NCBI GenBank assembly: GCA_035378955.1
Contig: DAOSUS010000007.1
Span: 24,578-88,577 of the forward strand
From: Candidatus Hydrogenedens sp.
Lineage (GTDB): Bacteria > Hydrogenedentota > Hydrogenedentia > Hydrogenedentales > Hydrogenedentaceae
Reading direction: 5' to 3'
Length of the DNA stretch: 64,000 nucleotides
Shown: piece after piece, positions 35,731 through 45,037 of the stretch
How positions within the stretch are numbered: the first letter of the stretch is position 1
Layout: every line of letters starts with the position of its first letter
The notes under the pieces: model-generated
What the model was told of the DNA's origin: nothing
Database searches by the model: none
What the model saw: only the letters and a program-made list of their open reading frames with translations
Position numbers and translations under genes: made by a program

Positions 35731-36782
35731 CTCCAAATACCGGGGATAGATGTGTTGCAATAAGGGCATTTCCCGTCAGAGAGTTTATTAGAGTAAATAG
35801 AAAATCCTATTCGTTCGATAAGTAATTCATTGCAATGGGGGCAGTATGTATTTTCCATTGTTTTAACGGAACCAGGACGGTTACCCACATAAACAAAGTG
35901 TAATCCTGCTTCTTTTGCTATTTTATAGGCTTTTTCTAATTGATATGTGCTGGTAGGGAAACTGTCATTCATTTTGTAATTAGGATAAAAACCTGTTACA
36001 TGCCATGGAATATTGGGATTTGTTTTTGCTATGAATTTTGTTAATTCATGTAGTTCTTCATCACTATCATTGAAACCCGGAACTAACAGGGTAACTATTT
36101 CTACCCAATAGTCTAATTCCATAAGTTTTTCAATGGTTGAGCATACAACCGAAAGTTTTCCACCTAATTTGTCATAATTTTTTTGCTGGAAGGTTTTCAG
36201 ATCTACCTTGAATAATTGCATAACCGGTCGTAAAAATTTTAATACCCTTTCAGAAGCATGTCCATTGCTCACATATCCGCAAATAATCCCTTTTTCTTTT
36301 GCCAGAGAAAAAATTTCGTAAGCCCAATCGCTTGTTATAAGAGGTTCGTTGTAAGTGCTAACCATTACCGGACAATGATGTTTTAATGCGAGTTCTACTA
36401 TAGTGGTTGATGAGATAGGTTCAAAACGAATAAGTGAATTAGGGTCGCGGAGGGTTTGACTGCTTAACCAGTTTTGGCAAAAGGGACAGTGAAAATTGCA
36501 TCCTAACATGCCAAAGGAAAGAGCCGTTTCACCCGGGAGCACATGAAAAAAAGGTTTTTTTTCGATGGGGTCAATGGCCAGACCTGCTACATAATTGTAA
36601 GGGGCATAAAGGACACCCTCTTTATTAAATCTTAATTTGCAGATACCTGTTTTCCCCGGAGAAATAAGGCATTGATGTCCACAGGAATAACAACGGACTT
36701 TGTCCTTTTCCAATTGCTCATAGAGTTCCTGATGGGCTGGTCTTGAATATTGCTCTTTTAATATCTGTTCAGCATTTTCCAT
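35715..36782 (-). CDS. amrS: AmmeMemoRadiSam system radical SAM enzyme
   Basis: A 355-residue radical-SAM protein with the cluster motif CNFHCPFC (C95, C99, C102). It has an N-terminal CYSCGHQCLISPGKTGICKLR segment, a zinc/Fe-S-like region typical of AmrS, then NYVAGLAIDPIEKKPFFH, and a C-terminal CPHCNELLIER...CPYCN pair of CxxC knuckles. AmrS belongs to the AmmeMemoRadiSam set with AMMECR1 and Memo; the set is widespread but its chemistry was long unknown. No amrA or amrB gene is in this window. A 7Fe ferredoxin gene lies 37 bases upstream on the same strand, which could supply electrons to the SAM cluster (inference). Confidence 0.9.
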   Translation of the reverse strand: MENAEQILKEQYSRPAHQELYEQLEKDKVRCYSCGHQCLISPGKTGICKLRFNKEGVLYAPYNYVAGLAIDPIEKKPFFHVLPGETALSFGMLGCNFHCPFCQNWLSSQTLRDPNSLIRFEPISSTTIVELALKHHCPVMVSTYNEPLITSDWAYEIFSLAKEKGIICGYVSNGHASERVLKFLRPVMQLFKVDLKTFQQKNYDKLGGKLSVVCSTIEKLMELDYWVEIVTLLVPGFNDSDEELHELTKFIAKTNPNIPWHVTGFYPNYKMNDSFPTSTYQLEKAYKIAKEAGLHFVYVGNRPGSVKTMENTYCPHCNELLIERIGFSIYSNKLSDGKCPYCNTSIPGIWSKKTK

Positions 36783-36819
36783 AGTTATCTATTCAAATAT
36801 GTAAATTTTATCTTACTAA

Positions 36820-37167
36820 TTATTGTATATCTCCTATGCCAGGGGTTTCATCAAAAAAAACAAATTTTTCTTCTATTTTTGAATATTCTGTCGATTCGGG
36901 AAGAGGTTCTTTAGGAATAGTTATTACAGGCCAAATTTTGGAATATCTTGCATTAAGAGAAATATAATGTTTCCATTTATCAGGGACATTCTTTTCAGGA
37001 TATATTGCATGAACGGGACAAGGGTCAACACATGCTCCACAATCAATACAATCATCGGGGTCTATTACCAGCATATTTGCCCCTTCATGAAAACAGATAA
37101 CAGGACAGTTACGGAGGCATTCTGTATATTTGCATTTAATACACGGTTCGGTTACGACATAAGCCAT
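36820..37167 (-). CDS. fdxA: 7Fe ferredoxin (FdxA-like, [3Fe-4S][4Fe-4S])
   Basis: A 115-residue ferredoxin close to the Azotobacter-type FdxA. The N-terminal CIKCKYTECLRNCPV and the second CIDCGACVDPCPVHAI have the spacing of 3Fe-4S and 4Fe-4S clusters; VTEPCIKCKYTECL and the C-terminal acidic extension match the family. Soluble cytoplasmic electron carrier. It lies upstream of amrS on the minus strand, so the two may be cotranscribed; the divergent yjbQ gene starts 81 bases away. Confidence 0.9.
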   Translation of the reverse strand: MAYVVTEPCIKCKYTECLRNCPVICFHEGANMLVIDPDDCIDCGACVDPCPVHAIYPEKNVPDKWKHYISLNARYSKIWPVITIPKEPLPESTEYSKIEEKFVFFDETPGIGDIQ

Positions 37168-37247
37168 ATCAATCCCTTTATTTTTATGATATATTATATA
37201 ACGGTTTATTATTCATTTGAACAAGAAATAAAGGAAAGGAAAGGGAT

Positions 37248-37664
37248 ATGGTGTTTCAGAAAAATCATGTAGTAGAAACGAAAAAGTATGGTCAGATGAC
37301 AGACCTAACACCATGGGTACAATTGGCTGTAGAGGAGTCCCAATTAAGAAATGGAATAGTAAATGTGTTTAATGTGGGGAGCACAGCCTGTATTGGAACA
37401 ATAGAATTTGAGCCGGGATTGATGGAAGATTTGCCGGAACAACTTTCGCGATTATTTCCACCGGGGCGTCATTATGCTCATGAACAAACATGGCATGATG
37501 GGAATGGACATTCTCATTTGCAAGCAACTTTAATGGGTCCCGGAATTACAGTTCCATTTAAAGATAAAAAACTTGTATTAGGAGTATGGCAGCAGATATT
37601 TCATCTGGAATGTGATATAAAGCCTCGAAAAAGGGATATTGTGATTACAGTAATGGGTGAGTAG
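37248..37664 (+). CDS. yjbQ: YjbQ family protein (UPF0047)
   Basis: A 138-residue protein of the YjbQ/UPF0047 family: LTPWVQLAVEESQLRNGIVNVFNVGSTACI, HDGNGHSHLQATLMGP, and the closing GVWQQIFHLECDIKPRKR. Homologues are reported with weak thiamine-phosphate-synthase-like activity, which may not be their real role. Conserved histidines in HEQTWHDGNGHSHL sit in a possible metal site. A GGAAAGG site precedes the ATG. tRNA-Arg follows 79 bases later. Confidence 0.9.
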   Translation: MVFQKNHVVETKKYGQMTDLTPWVQLAVEESQLRNGIVNVFNVGSTACIGTIEFEPGLMEDLPEQLSRLFPPGRHYAHEQTWHDGNGHSHLQATLMGPGITVPFKDKKLVLGVWQQIFHLECDIKPRKRDIVITVMGE

Positions 37665-37743
37665 TTTTGGGATAAGAAGACGAATAGATATAAAAATGTT
37701 TATTGTCCCTATACATTTCTTTTTTATATAATTTTAACCTGTC

Positions 37744-37818
37744 GCCCCGATAGTTCAGTGGATAGAACAAGTCCCTCCTAAGGATTAGACCCGCGTTCGA
37801 TTCGCGGTCGGGGCGCCA
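37744..37818 (+). tRNA. tRNA-Arg (anticodon CCU), CCA encoded
   Basis: The 75-base cloverleaf has acceptor arms GCCCCGA/TCGGGGC, a D stem GTTC/GAAC, an anticodon stem AGTCC/GGATT with loop CTCCTAA (CCU anticodon, reading AGG), and a T arm CCGCG-TTCGATT-CGCGG. Discriminator G and an encoded CCA follow. A run of nine T directly after may end transcription. Confidence 0.97.
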
Positions 37819-37905
37819 TTTTTTTTTGGGGGAAGGTATGATTATTTATTTCTTCCAAGCAAAATGGTATGATAATAGTAAAAATTTTACGAAGGAGGAA
37901 GTGTC

Positions 37906-39009
37906 GTGGGATTTTCCGTAGGAATTGTAGGCTTACCTAATGTAGGTAAAAGTACTTTGTTTAATGCTTTAACACAAAGTAAACATGCGCAGGTAGCCAA
38001 TTATCCTTTTTGCACGATAGAGCCCAACCATGCGGTTGTAAAAGTTCCTGACGAGAATTTGGAACATTTATCTGCCTTGATTAAGCCTAAACAGACTATT
38101 CATGCAACGATAGATTTTGTAGATATTGCAGGATTGGTAAAAGGGTCCCATAAAGGGGAAGGGCTTGGAAATCAGTTCTTATCCCATATTCGAGAGACGG
38201 ACGCTTTAGTCCATATTGTTCGTTGTTTTGAAGATGAAAATATAGTCCATATTAATGGTAAGGTGAATCCAATTGAAGATATAGAAATTATTAATATAGA
38301 ACTGGTTTTTGCAGATTTACAACAACTGGAACGAAAAATTGAAAAGTTACATAAAAATATTAAGGGTGATAAAAAATTACAGCCCTTGTTGGAATTATGT
38401 GAAAGGTTAAAACAACATTTCGAAAAAGGATTTCCAGCACGAACTTTTGCGGAAAGAGATAGTGAATTATTTCAGGAACTGAATGAAGAAATGCGGTTTA
38501 CGACTGGAAAAAAGATAATTTATGTGGCTAATGTGGATGAAAAAGGACTGGAACACGAACCCCCTGTAATAAATGAAATTCGGCAACTGGCGGAAAAAGA
38601 AGGGACGGAAGTTGTTAAAGTTTGTGCTCAATTAGAAATGGACCTAGCAGAAATGAGTGAAGAGGAAAGAAAAGAATTATTAGCTATGGATGGGGCTATG
38701 GAATCAGCCTTAGAACAGGTTGTTCATGCAGGTTATCGTCTATTGAATCTGGTAACTTTTTATACAATGGCACCACCGAAGGAGATACGGGCATGGGCTA
38801 TTAAAGAGGGCACGCATGTTGTAAAGGCAGCAGGAATGATACATACCGATTTTGAAAAACACTTTGTGTGTGCAGAAGTAATCCCTGTAAAAGAATTTCT
38901 GGCACATGGTTCTGAAGCAGGAGCCCGACAAGCCGGTGCCTGGCGTATTGAAGGTAAAGATTATATTGTTAAGGATGGAGATTGTATATACATAAAAGCA
39001 AACGCCTAA
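37906..39009 (+). CDS. ychF: Redox-regulated ATPase YchF (Obg family)
   Basis: The start is GTG 37906 after GGAGGA at 7 bases. The 367-residue protein has the P-loop GLPNVGKSTLFNAL, switch I region, DIAGLVKGSHKGEGLGNQFLSHIRE, NVDE in place of the usual NKxD (as in YchF, which prefers ATP), and a C-terminal TGS-type domain (EIRAWAIKEGTHVVKAAGMIHTDFEK). YchF binds ribosomes and has roles in stress response. Monocistronic-looking; the next gene begins 44 bases later. Confidence 0.95.
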   Translation: MGFSVGIVGLPNVGKSTLFNALTQSKHAQVANYPFCTIEPNHAVVKVPDENLEHLSALIKPKQTIHATIDFVDIAGLVKGSHKGEGLGNQFLSHIRETDALVHIVRCFEDENIVHINGKVNPIEDIEIINIELVFADLQQLERKIEKLHKNIKGDKKLQPLLELCERLKQHFEKGFPARTFAERDSELFQELNEEMRFTTGKKIIYVANVDEKGLEHEPPVINEIRQLAEKEGTEVVKVCAQLEMDLAEMSEEERKELLAMDGAMESALEQVVHAGYRLLNLVTFYTMAPPKEIRAWAIKEGTHVVKAAGMIHTDFEKHFVCAEVIPVKEFLAHGSEAGARQAGAWRIEGKDYIVKDGDCIYIKANA

Positions 39010-39052
39010 AAATTTAATTTGCAATAAAAATTATCAAAAAGGAGAGATGATT

Positions 39053-42000
39053 ATGAAATTCACACTACTTACCCAAGCACTGGTTATAACTACTGCCTGT
39101 TTGTTTTTCGTTTCCTGTGGAGGTGAAGATGTCAATAAGAACGGAGGAACAAAAAAGGTTGTTTCTCAGCAACAAAATGTAGTTAAAGAAGCTCCAAAAA
39201 CATCGGAACAGGAAAAACAATATCTGGTTCAAGTATCCCAGTATCCTTTGCCGGGTGACCCAATAGAAAAAAAGTTTATTTTAACCTTTGACAGAAATAT
39301 ACATTTTCCACCTGAAGTCCCAGTTGATGAATATATTAAAACCGAGCCGCCCTTGAAAGGGATTACAGAATGTGTAGATAACAAAATCATTTTTGATATA
39401 TTGCAGGTTATCCCCAAAGATGTAGATGAAATAACTTTTCATATCCATCCGGAGTTACAGTCGGAAGAAGGGATAAAGATAAATCCTCAACAGTTGAGTT
39501 ATCGGGTTCCTGTAATAGGAGTGCAAGTAGTAGAAGGGAGTTTCAGTGAGGTGAGTAAAGATTATTTCGTATTTTCTTTGGAATTTAACCGCTGTATGGC
39601 AGCAGATAGTATAAAACCTTTTGTTTCCTTAAAAGACCAGAATAATGCAGATGTTGAATTTGAGATACAAGCACCGGAACGCTATTCAAATATAGTTGAT
39701 TTACATGTAAGATGGACAGGAACAGAGTCCTATAAACTTTTAATTAAACCAGGATATACGGATTGTAATAGGAAATACAAAGGGCAGGGAACTTATTTTG
39801 AGTTCCCCATAAAGGAGAAATTAGAAGTAGTAGAGTGTAAGAAATTAAACAATGCGCAATATCAAATTGTATTTTCCAGGCCGATTTCGTCCAAAGCAAT
39901 TTATAAATGTATGAATGTAGCGTCAGCCGTTCAAAGTTCTATTTCTTACCTTGTTGTTCCTGCGGATTGGGGAACGTTTCAGGAAATGGCAATAGATACG
40001 CCACAGAATTTAGAAAAACTTGCAGAAGGAAAAAAATCTAAAGCATGGATGATATATTTGAGAAATCCATTATTTCCTATGTATTCGCTCTTAATAAGTT
40101 TAAAGCAGTTCACATGGTCTAACGATATGGCTTTTCTCCCTGAGGAATACCGATGGGAATCAAAGGAGGAGGACGGGGTTGGCTTTCGGGTTTCTTACTC
40201 ATATTGGAGAAACGATGGTTTTAATGGTGTTGCTTGTGTTTTAAATATGACAAGAGTGAATAAAGAGACATTTATGAATTATTTTGAAGTCGTACCGCCT
40301 GTAAATAATCTTTCTATTCAGGATGGCCAATGGAATGAGATGGAGATAAAAGGGGACTGGAAATCGGGTGAAAAATATCTTTTAAAATGGAAAGCAGGTC
40401 TACAATGGGGGGAAAATAATGGAACTAATGAGAACCCTAAATATATGACTTTAGAAAAAGATTATGTATATACATTAAAAGAGGTCCCGAAATTTAAGAC
40501 ACTGGATTTTGATAATAAGGATAAGTTTTATATTATTCCTTTTCATGAAAAGAATTTTATTCGTATTGGTTCTCGTAATGTTCCCAAAGGATATATCCAT
40601 GTTTATCAAGTTATACCTGAAAACCTTTCTGTTTGGTTAGGGAATGTTTCAGAGAATACAGTGCCTTTTGAAATTAATGAAAGGACTACAAAATATTTCA
40701 CCTCTATCCCTGTGGAATTCCCCGATAGTAAAGATAAAACAAGTTATGTTGATGTGGATTTGACAAATTATTTATCCAATGTCCCTAAGGGAATATTTAC
40801 ATTATGTTTATCAGATAATAGTAATCCGGGTAGATTACGAGCAGGTTGGGAGCCGAAAAAGGAGGAAGAAGTATCCGAAACAGAAGATTATGATAATGAG
40901 TGGCGAGAGGAAGAATATGATAATTATGGTTCCTATGATAGTTCGGATGGTAGAGATTTGTTTTATCAGGATGTAAAAGGGACAAGAAGTGCAATCCGAT
41001 ATATATTGTGGACTCGTTTGGGTGTCGTTTCTCATTGGGATGATACAAGTTTAGTAGCCTTTGTTCATGATTTAATAGATTTGACTCCACAGGCGGGTGT
41101 TTTGGTATCTGCATATTCTATAAAAAATCAAAAAGTAGCGGAAGGGGTATCGGATAATAATGGTATCGTAAGGTTGGCGTTAGAACGAGAAGATTTAGGT
41201 TCTCCAAGATTACTTATTTTAAGGACAGATAAGGATTTTTCATTTATATTGTTAAAACCTAAAGAATTACCTACATTAAAAGACCTTGAAAAGTATGATA
41301 GTTTTGATAAAGATAAATACGAAGCATTTATTTATGCGGATAGAAATCTTTATCGTCCGGGTGAATTGATACACTCTCGCTGGATTGTTCGTAAAAATTA
41401 TGGTGCGGAAATTGTTAATGCTCCTTTAGAATTACGCTTTATTAATCCACAAAATAAAGTTGTTCATCGCAAAGTTGTAAATTTGTCTGAATGGGGCACA
41501 GGAGGTGAGGATATAAAGACAGAGTCCACTTATTTGACAGGTGCTTATACTTTGGGTTTATATGTTCCCGGAGGAGAACGGTTATGTGGTTCTATCCCTA
41601 TTTATGTAGAAGATTTTGTACCCGATAGGATTAAATCTGAAATAACGGTTCCTGATGAGTTCTGGGTTGTGGGTGATGAACAGAGTTTTGAAGTTTCCTC
41701 TCAATATTATGTAGGACCACCTGCAGTAGATTTACCTACTAAAGGAAAGTTAATCATTACGCCTACTGAATTAGAACATGAAAATTGGAAGGGATACCGA
41801 TTTGGTAATGATGAAATATTAAAAACTATGGTTATGGATTTAGGTGTCCAGAATACGAATGAAGAAGGTAAATCTACTTTTAACTTTAATTTTAGTACCC
41901 CGGAACCTATCAATAAACCGGTAGAAATCTCTATAGTAAGCGAAGTTTCTGAAATAGGAGGTAGAGCCGTTTCATCCGTGAAAAAAGTTAAAGGATATCC

Positions 42001-45000
42001 AGAAAATGTTCTTTGTGGTCTGGGTATGGAAAAAGTTGAGGATAAGTTGCAGGTTGTCGCAGTGTTGGTTGACCAAAATTTTGCTCCTGCTGCGGATGAA
42101 GAAGTAAGTGTGTATTTAGAGAAAATAGAATGGCGTTATGTAAACCGCTATTATGGTCGTGGAAGAACTACCCCCCAATGGGACCGTTACTTTACATTAA
42201 TTGAACAAAAGAAGATGAATACAAGTGGAGGGAAAGCCATTGTCCAGTTTAATATACCTCCGTATTATTCTACATATCGAATAAGGGCTCAGAGAACCAA
42301 TGGAAAAACTTTTTCAGAAATTTCTTTTTATTGCATTCCGAACAAGATGATAAATCTTCAAGGAGGACCTTCGGAATTAATAAAAATCCATGTTGAGGAT
42401 AAAAGATGGATAGCCGGGGAAGTAGTGCCCGTAAATATTGAGGTTCCTTTTGATGGGAAAGCCGTAGCGGTGATACAAGGGGATAAAATATGGGATATGA
42501 AAGTTCTGGATGTAATTTCCGGAAAAGGTAGTTTTTCTTTTGATGTTAAGGAAGAATATTTCCCGAATGTTTGGGTTGGAGTTTCTGCTCTACATGTTCC
42601 TACCAAAGAGGAAACGATTAGCCCTTATTCTACATTTTCCTTTACTAAGGTGGAGGTTGATAAACCCACCCTAAAGATGAATATTGCAATTTCGGATGTG
42701 CCGAAAGAGGTTAAACCTCAGAATACGGTAGATTTCGGAGTTAAAACAACCGATGACAAAGGAAATCCTGTTTCTTCAGAATTAACAATTGCATTGGTTG
42801 ATGAGGGGATACATTCTATTTTAGGTTATACTTTGCCCAATCCGTATGGTTGGTTTAGCAGGTCACGGTATTCGCCCATTCGTCGTGTGCATTACTATGA
42901 CCATGTAGCGTATGAGTATGACCCATCATCGCCATCAGGAGATATGATAGCCCGACAATTATCCGCTGGAAAACCAGAGATAGCCGAGTCATGGATAAAA
43001 CCATTGGCATTGTGGTCGGGAATTGTTAAAACGGACGAACAGGGTCAGGCAAAAGTTTCTTTTAATCTCCCCGAATTTAATGGAACCGTCCGATTAGTTG
43101 CCGTAGGTGCAAATAAAGAGTTAGTAGGTTCTTCTGAAACAAAAATGTTCGTAAGACGACCCTGTGTTATTCAAACACATCTTCCCCGATTCCTGCGACC
43201 AGATGACCGTGCTGTGATTTTTGATAGAGGATTGAATTCACAGGATAATCCCTTGGATATAAATCTTTCGTTAACACATAATGATGTTGTCAATATTGAG
43301 CCTTCTCAGATACATTGGGAAGCCATTCCTAAAAATATTAGCCTTTCTCCCGAAATAATTTTGTCATGTTTGGCAGGGACAAAAAATGCGGAGTTAAACT
43401 GGAAATATAATGTTGTTGACAAATCAGGAAATGTTGTTGATGAGTATTCAGAAAATACAGTTATTCCCATTTACTTGCCATCTGTGTATGAACAAAGGTC
43501 TAAATCGTATGTTGTTCCTATCGGAGGAACCCTGCAATTAGATACATCGGAATTTGTGAATAATCCATTATTAGATACGGAACTCAAAGTAGGTAGCACT
43601 CCTTTCCTTCGAATAGAACCTGCTTTAAGATGGTTATGGAACTACAGTTATTGTTGTTGTGAGCAAAAAATATCGCGACTCTATCCTTTGTATATGTTCC
43701 GCAATTTTTTGATGGAGTCTATGGAAGATATTATTTCTAAGGAGAGTTATGACCAATTAATATTAACATTGGTGGATAGCTTATTTTCACATCAACAGGC
43801 CAATGGAGGCTTCTCACTTTGGCCCTATAGCAATTCTACAGATATAAAGGCCTCACTGCATGTTGCTTTCCTGCTTACGATGATTAATCGGGATAAAACA
43901 TTGCCTTTACCTGAAAAACCCTATCGGCGAATGCTTGCATTTTTACAAGATGTATCTTCAAAGGGGAATGAAGAGTCTCCTGTTAATGACCAATTTAAGG
44001 CTTATGCTACATTAATCCTTGCATTGAATGGAGACCCTTCCGCATGTGAACGGGTCAATAATATGCTAAAAGCGGATTATCCACGAAATTTGAAGGTATT
44101 ATTACTGTTAACCGCAGACATTTGCGGAATGCCTCGTGAAGAGTTGAAGAAATATGTTCAATTACTCCAATGGGAGACATCTGCAGAAATTAAAATAGGT
44201 TCGTGGGAATATGGTGTTTCAGAAATTCGAAACTCTGCATTAAAACTTATTTCAAAAGTAATTGGTGATGAGCCCCTGGAAAGTATTCAAGAAGCACAAA
44301 AACCCCTTTTAGATTATGTATCTGATTATACCAATTACACGACCTATAATTTATCTATGGTATTGCTGGCATTAGATATGAGTTTTAAGAAGATGAATAT
44401 CCAGCCTTTAGAATGTCAGGCAGAAGTAAAAATAGATGATGATGTCCAGAATGTTAAAGGGACGAAATTGCTTAATCGAAAGAAACAAGGTCCTACGCGT
44501 ATTGAAATAACCAATCAAGGGAATTCCCCGTTATTTGTTAATTGGATTATACGCGGGGTCTCAAACAATCCCCCCAAAGATGCCAAATCAAAAGACATAG
44601 AAATGTATCGGTCTCTTTACAATGTCCGTGATAAGACAAGTGCTGTAAGTCCTTATTCACAAGGTAATGTCTATATTATGGAGTATCGAATAAAACCCCA
44701 AAAAGATGCCCAAAACTTAATTTTAACTCAATTATTGCCAGCAGGATTTGAGATAGAAAATCCGAGACTTAAACAGGAACAAATGTCGGAAATATTATCA
44801 ACTATATACAAAGGTTCTGTAAATATAATTAGTCCTGAACATGTGGAAATAAGAGATGATAAACTTATTATTGCTCTTCCGTCGTTAAGTTCGAATACAG
44901 AATATTTTTATGTATGTGCTGTTCGTGCAATAACAAAAGGCAGTTTTGAGTTTCCGGGTGCCTATATTGAAGATATGTATAACCCCGAAATTTTTGCCCG

Positions 45001-45031
45001 TCTTGCCACAGGACAGATAGAAATAAAATAA
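39053..45031 (+). CDS. Bacterial alpha-2-macroglobulin, lipoprotein with intact thioester motif
   Basis: ATG 39053 is preferred to 39047 because AAAAAGGAG is 8 bases from it but only 2 from the other. The 1992-residue protein starts with a lipoprotein signal (ACLFFVSC, lipobox Cys). MG-type beta-domains follow; FIYADRNLYRPGELIHSRWIVRK and the ETWIWDYLPLW-like ESWIKPLALWSGIVKTDEQGQAKVSF region match the family. The thioester is CCEQ (Cys1535-Gln1538), in SYCCCEQKISR, with an additional Cys on each side. A helical domain and receptor-binding-like domain close the protein. In E. coli the homologue YfhM traps proteases in the periplasm and is encoded next to pbpC; here pbpC follows 6 bases later. 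Confidence 0.93.
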   Translation: MKFTLLTQALVITTACLFFVSCGGEDVNKNGGTKKVVSQQQNVVKEAPKTSEQEKQYLVQVSQYPLPGDPIEKKFILTFDRNIHFPPEVPVDEYIKTEPPLKGITECVDNKIIFDILQVIPKDVDEITFHIHPELQSEEGIKINPQQLSYRVPVIGVQVVEGSFSEVSKDYFVFSLEFNRCMAADSIKPFVSLKDQNNADVEFEIQAPERYSNIVDLHVRWTGTESYKLLIKPGYTDCNRKYKGQGTYFEFPIKEKLEVVECKKLNNAQYQIVFSRPISSKAIYKCMNVASAVQSSISYLVVPADWGTFQEMAIDTPQNLEKLAEGKKSKAWMIYLRNPLFPMYSLLISLKQFTWSNDMAFLPEEYRWESKEEDGVGFRVSYSYWRNDGFNGVACVLNMTRVNKETFMNYFEVVPPVNNLSIQDGQWNEMEIKGDWKSGEKYLLKWKAGLQWGENNGTNENPKYMTLEKDYVYTLKEVPKFKTLDFDNKDKFYIIPFHEKNFIRIGSRNVPKGYIHVYQVIPENLSVWLGNVSENTVPFEINERTTKYFTSIPVEFPDSKDKTSYVDVDLTNYLSNVPKGIFTLCLSDNSNPGRLRAGWEPKKEEEVSETEDYDNEWREEEYDNYGSYDSSDGRDLFYQDVKGTRSAIRYILWTRLGVVSHWDDTSLVAFVHDLIDLTPQAGVLVSAYSIKNQKVAEGVSDNNGIVRLALEREDLGSPRLLILRTDKDFSFILLKPKELPTLKDLEKYDSFDKDKYEAFIYADRNLYRPGELIHSRWIVRKNYGAEIVNAPLELRFINPQNKVVHRKVVNLSEWGTGGEDIKTESTYLTGAYTLGLYVPGGERLCGSIPIYVEDFVPDRIKSEITVPDEFWVVGDEQSFEVSSQYYVGPPAVDLPTKGKLIITPTELEHENWKGYRFGNDEILKTMVMDLGVQNTNEEGKSTFNFNFSTPEPINKPVEISIVSEVSEIGGRAVSSVKKVKGYPENVLCGLGMEKVEDKLQVVAVLVDQNFAPAADEEVSVYLEKIEWRYVNRYYGRGRTTPQWDRYFTLIEQKKMNTSGGKAIVQFNIPPYYSTYRIRAQRTNGKTFSEISFYCIPNKMINLQGGPSELIKIHVEDKRWIAGEVVPVNIEVPFDGKAVAVIQGDKIWDMKVLDVISGKGSFSFDVKEEYFPNVWVGVSALHVPTKEETISPYSTFSFTKVEVDKPTLKMNIAISDVPKEVKPQNTVDFGVKTTDDKGNPVSSELTIALVDEGIHSILGYTLPNPYGWFSRSRYSPIRRVHYYDHVAYEYDPSSPSGDMIARQLSAGKPEIAESWIKPLALWSGIVKTDEQGQAKVSFNLPEFNGTVRLVAVGANKELVGSSETKMFVRRPCVIQTHLPRFLRPDDRAVIFDRGLNSQDNPLDINLSLTHNDVVNIEPSQIHWEAIPKNISLSPEIILSCLAGTKNAELNWKYNVVDKSGNVVDEYSENTVIPIYLPSVYEQRSKSYVVPIGGTLQLDTSEFVNNPLLDTELKVGSTPFLRIEPALRWLWNYSYCCCEQKISRLYPLYMFRNFLMESMEDIISKESYDQLILTLVDSLFSHQQANGGFSLWPYSNSTDIKASLHVAFLLTMINRDKTLPLPEKPYRRMLAFLQDVSSKGNEESPVNDQFKAYATLILALNGDPSACERVNNMLKADYPRNLKVLLLLTADICGMPREELKKYVQLLQWETSAEIKIGSWEYGVSEIRNSALKLISKVIGDEPLESIQEAQKPLLDYVSDYTNYTTYNLSMVLLALDMSFKKMNIQPLECQAEVKIDDDVQNVKGTKLLNRKKQGPTRIEITNQGNSPLFVNWIIRGVSNNPPKDAKSKDIEMYRSLYNVRDKTSAVSPYSQGNVYIMEYRIKPQKDAQNLILTQLLPAGFEIENPRLKQEQMSEILSTIYKGSVNIISPEHVEIRDDKLIIALPSLSSNTEYFYVCAVRAITKGSFEFPGAYIEDMYNPEIFARLATGQIEIK

Positions 45032-45037
45032 GTTTAT

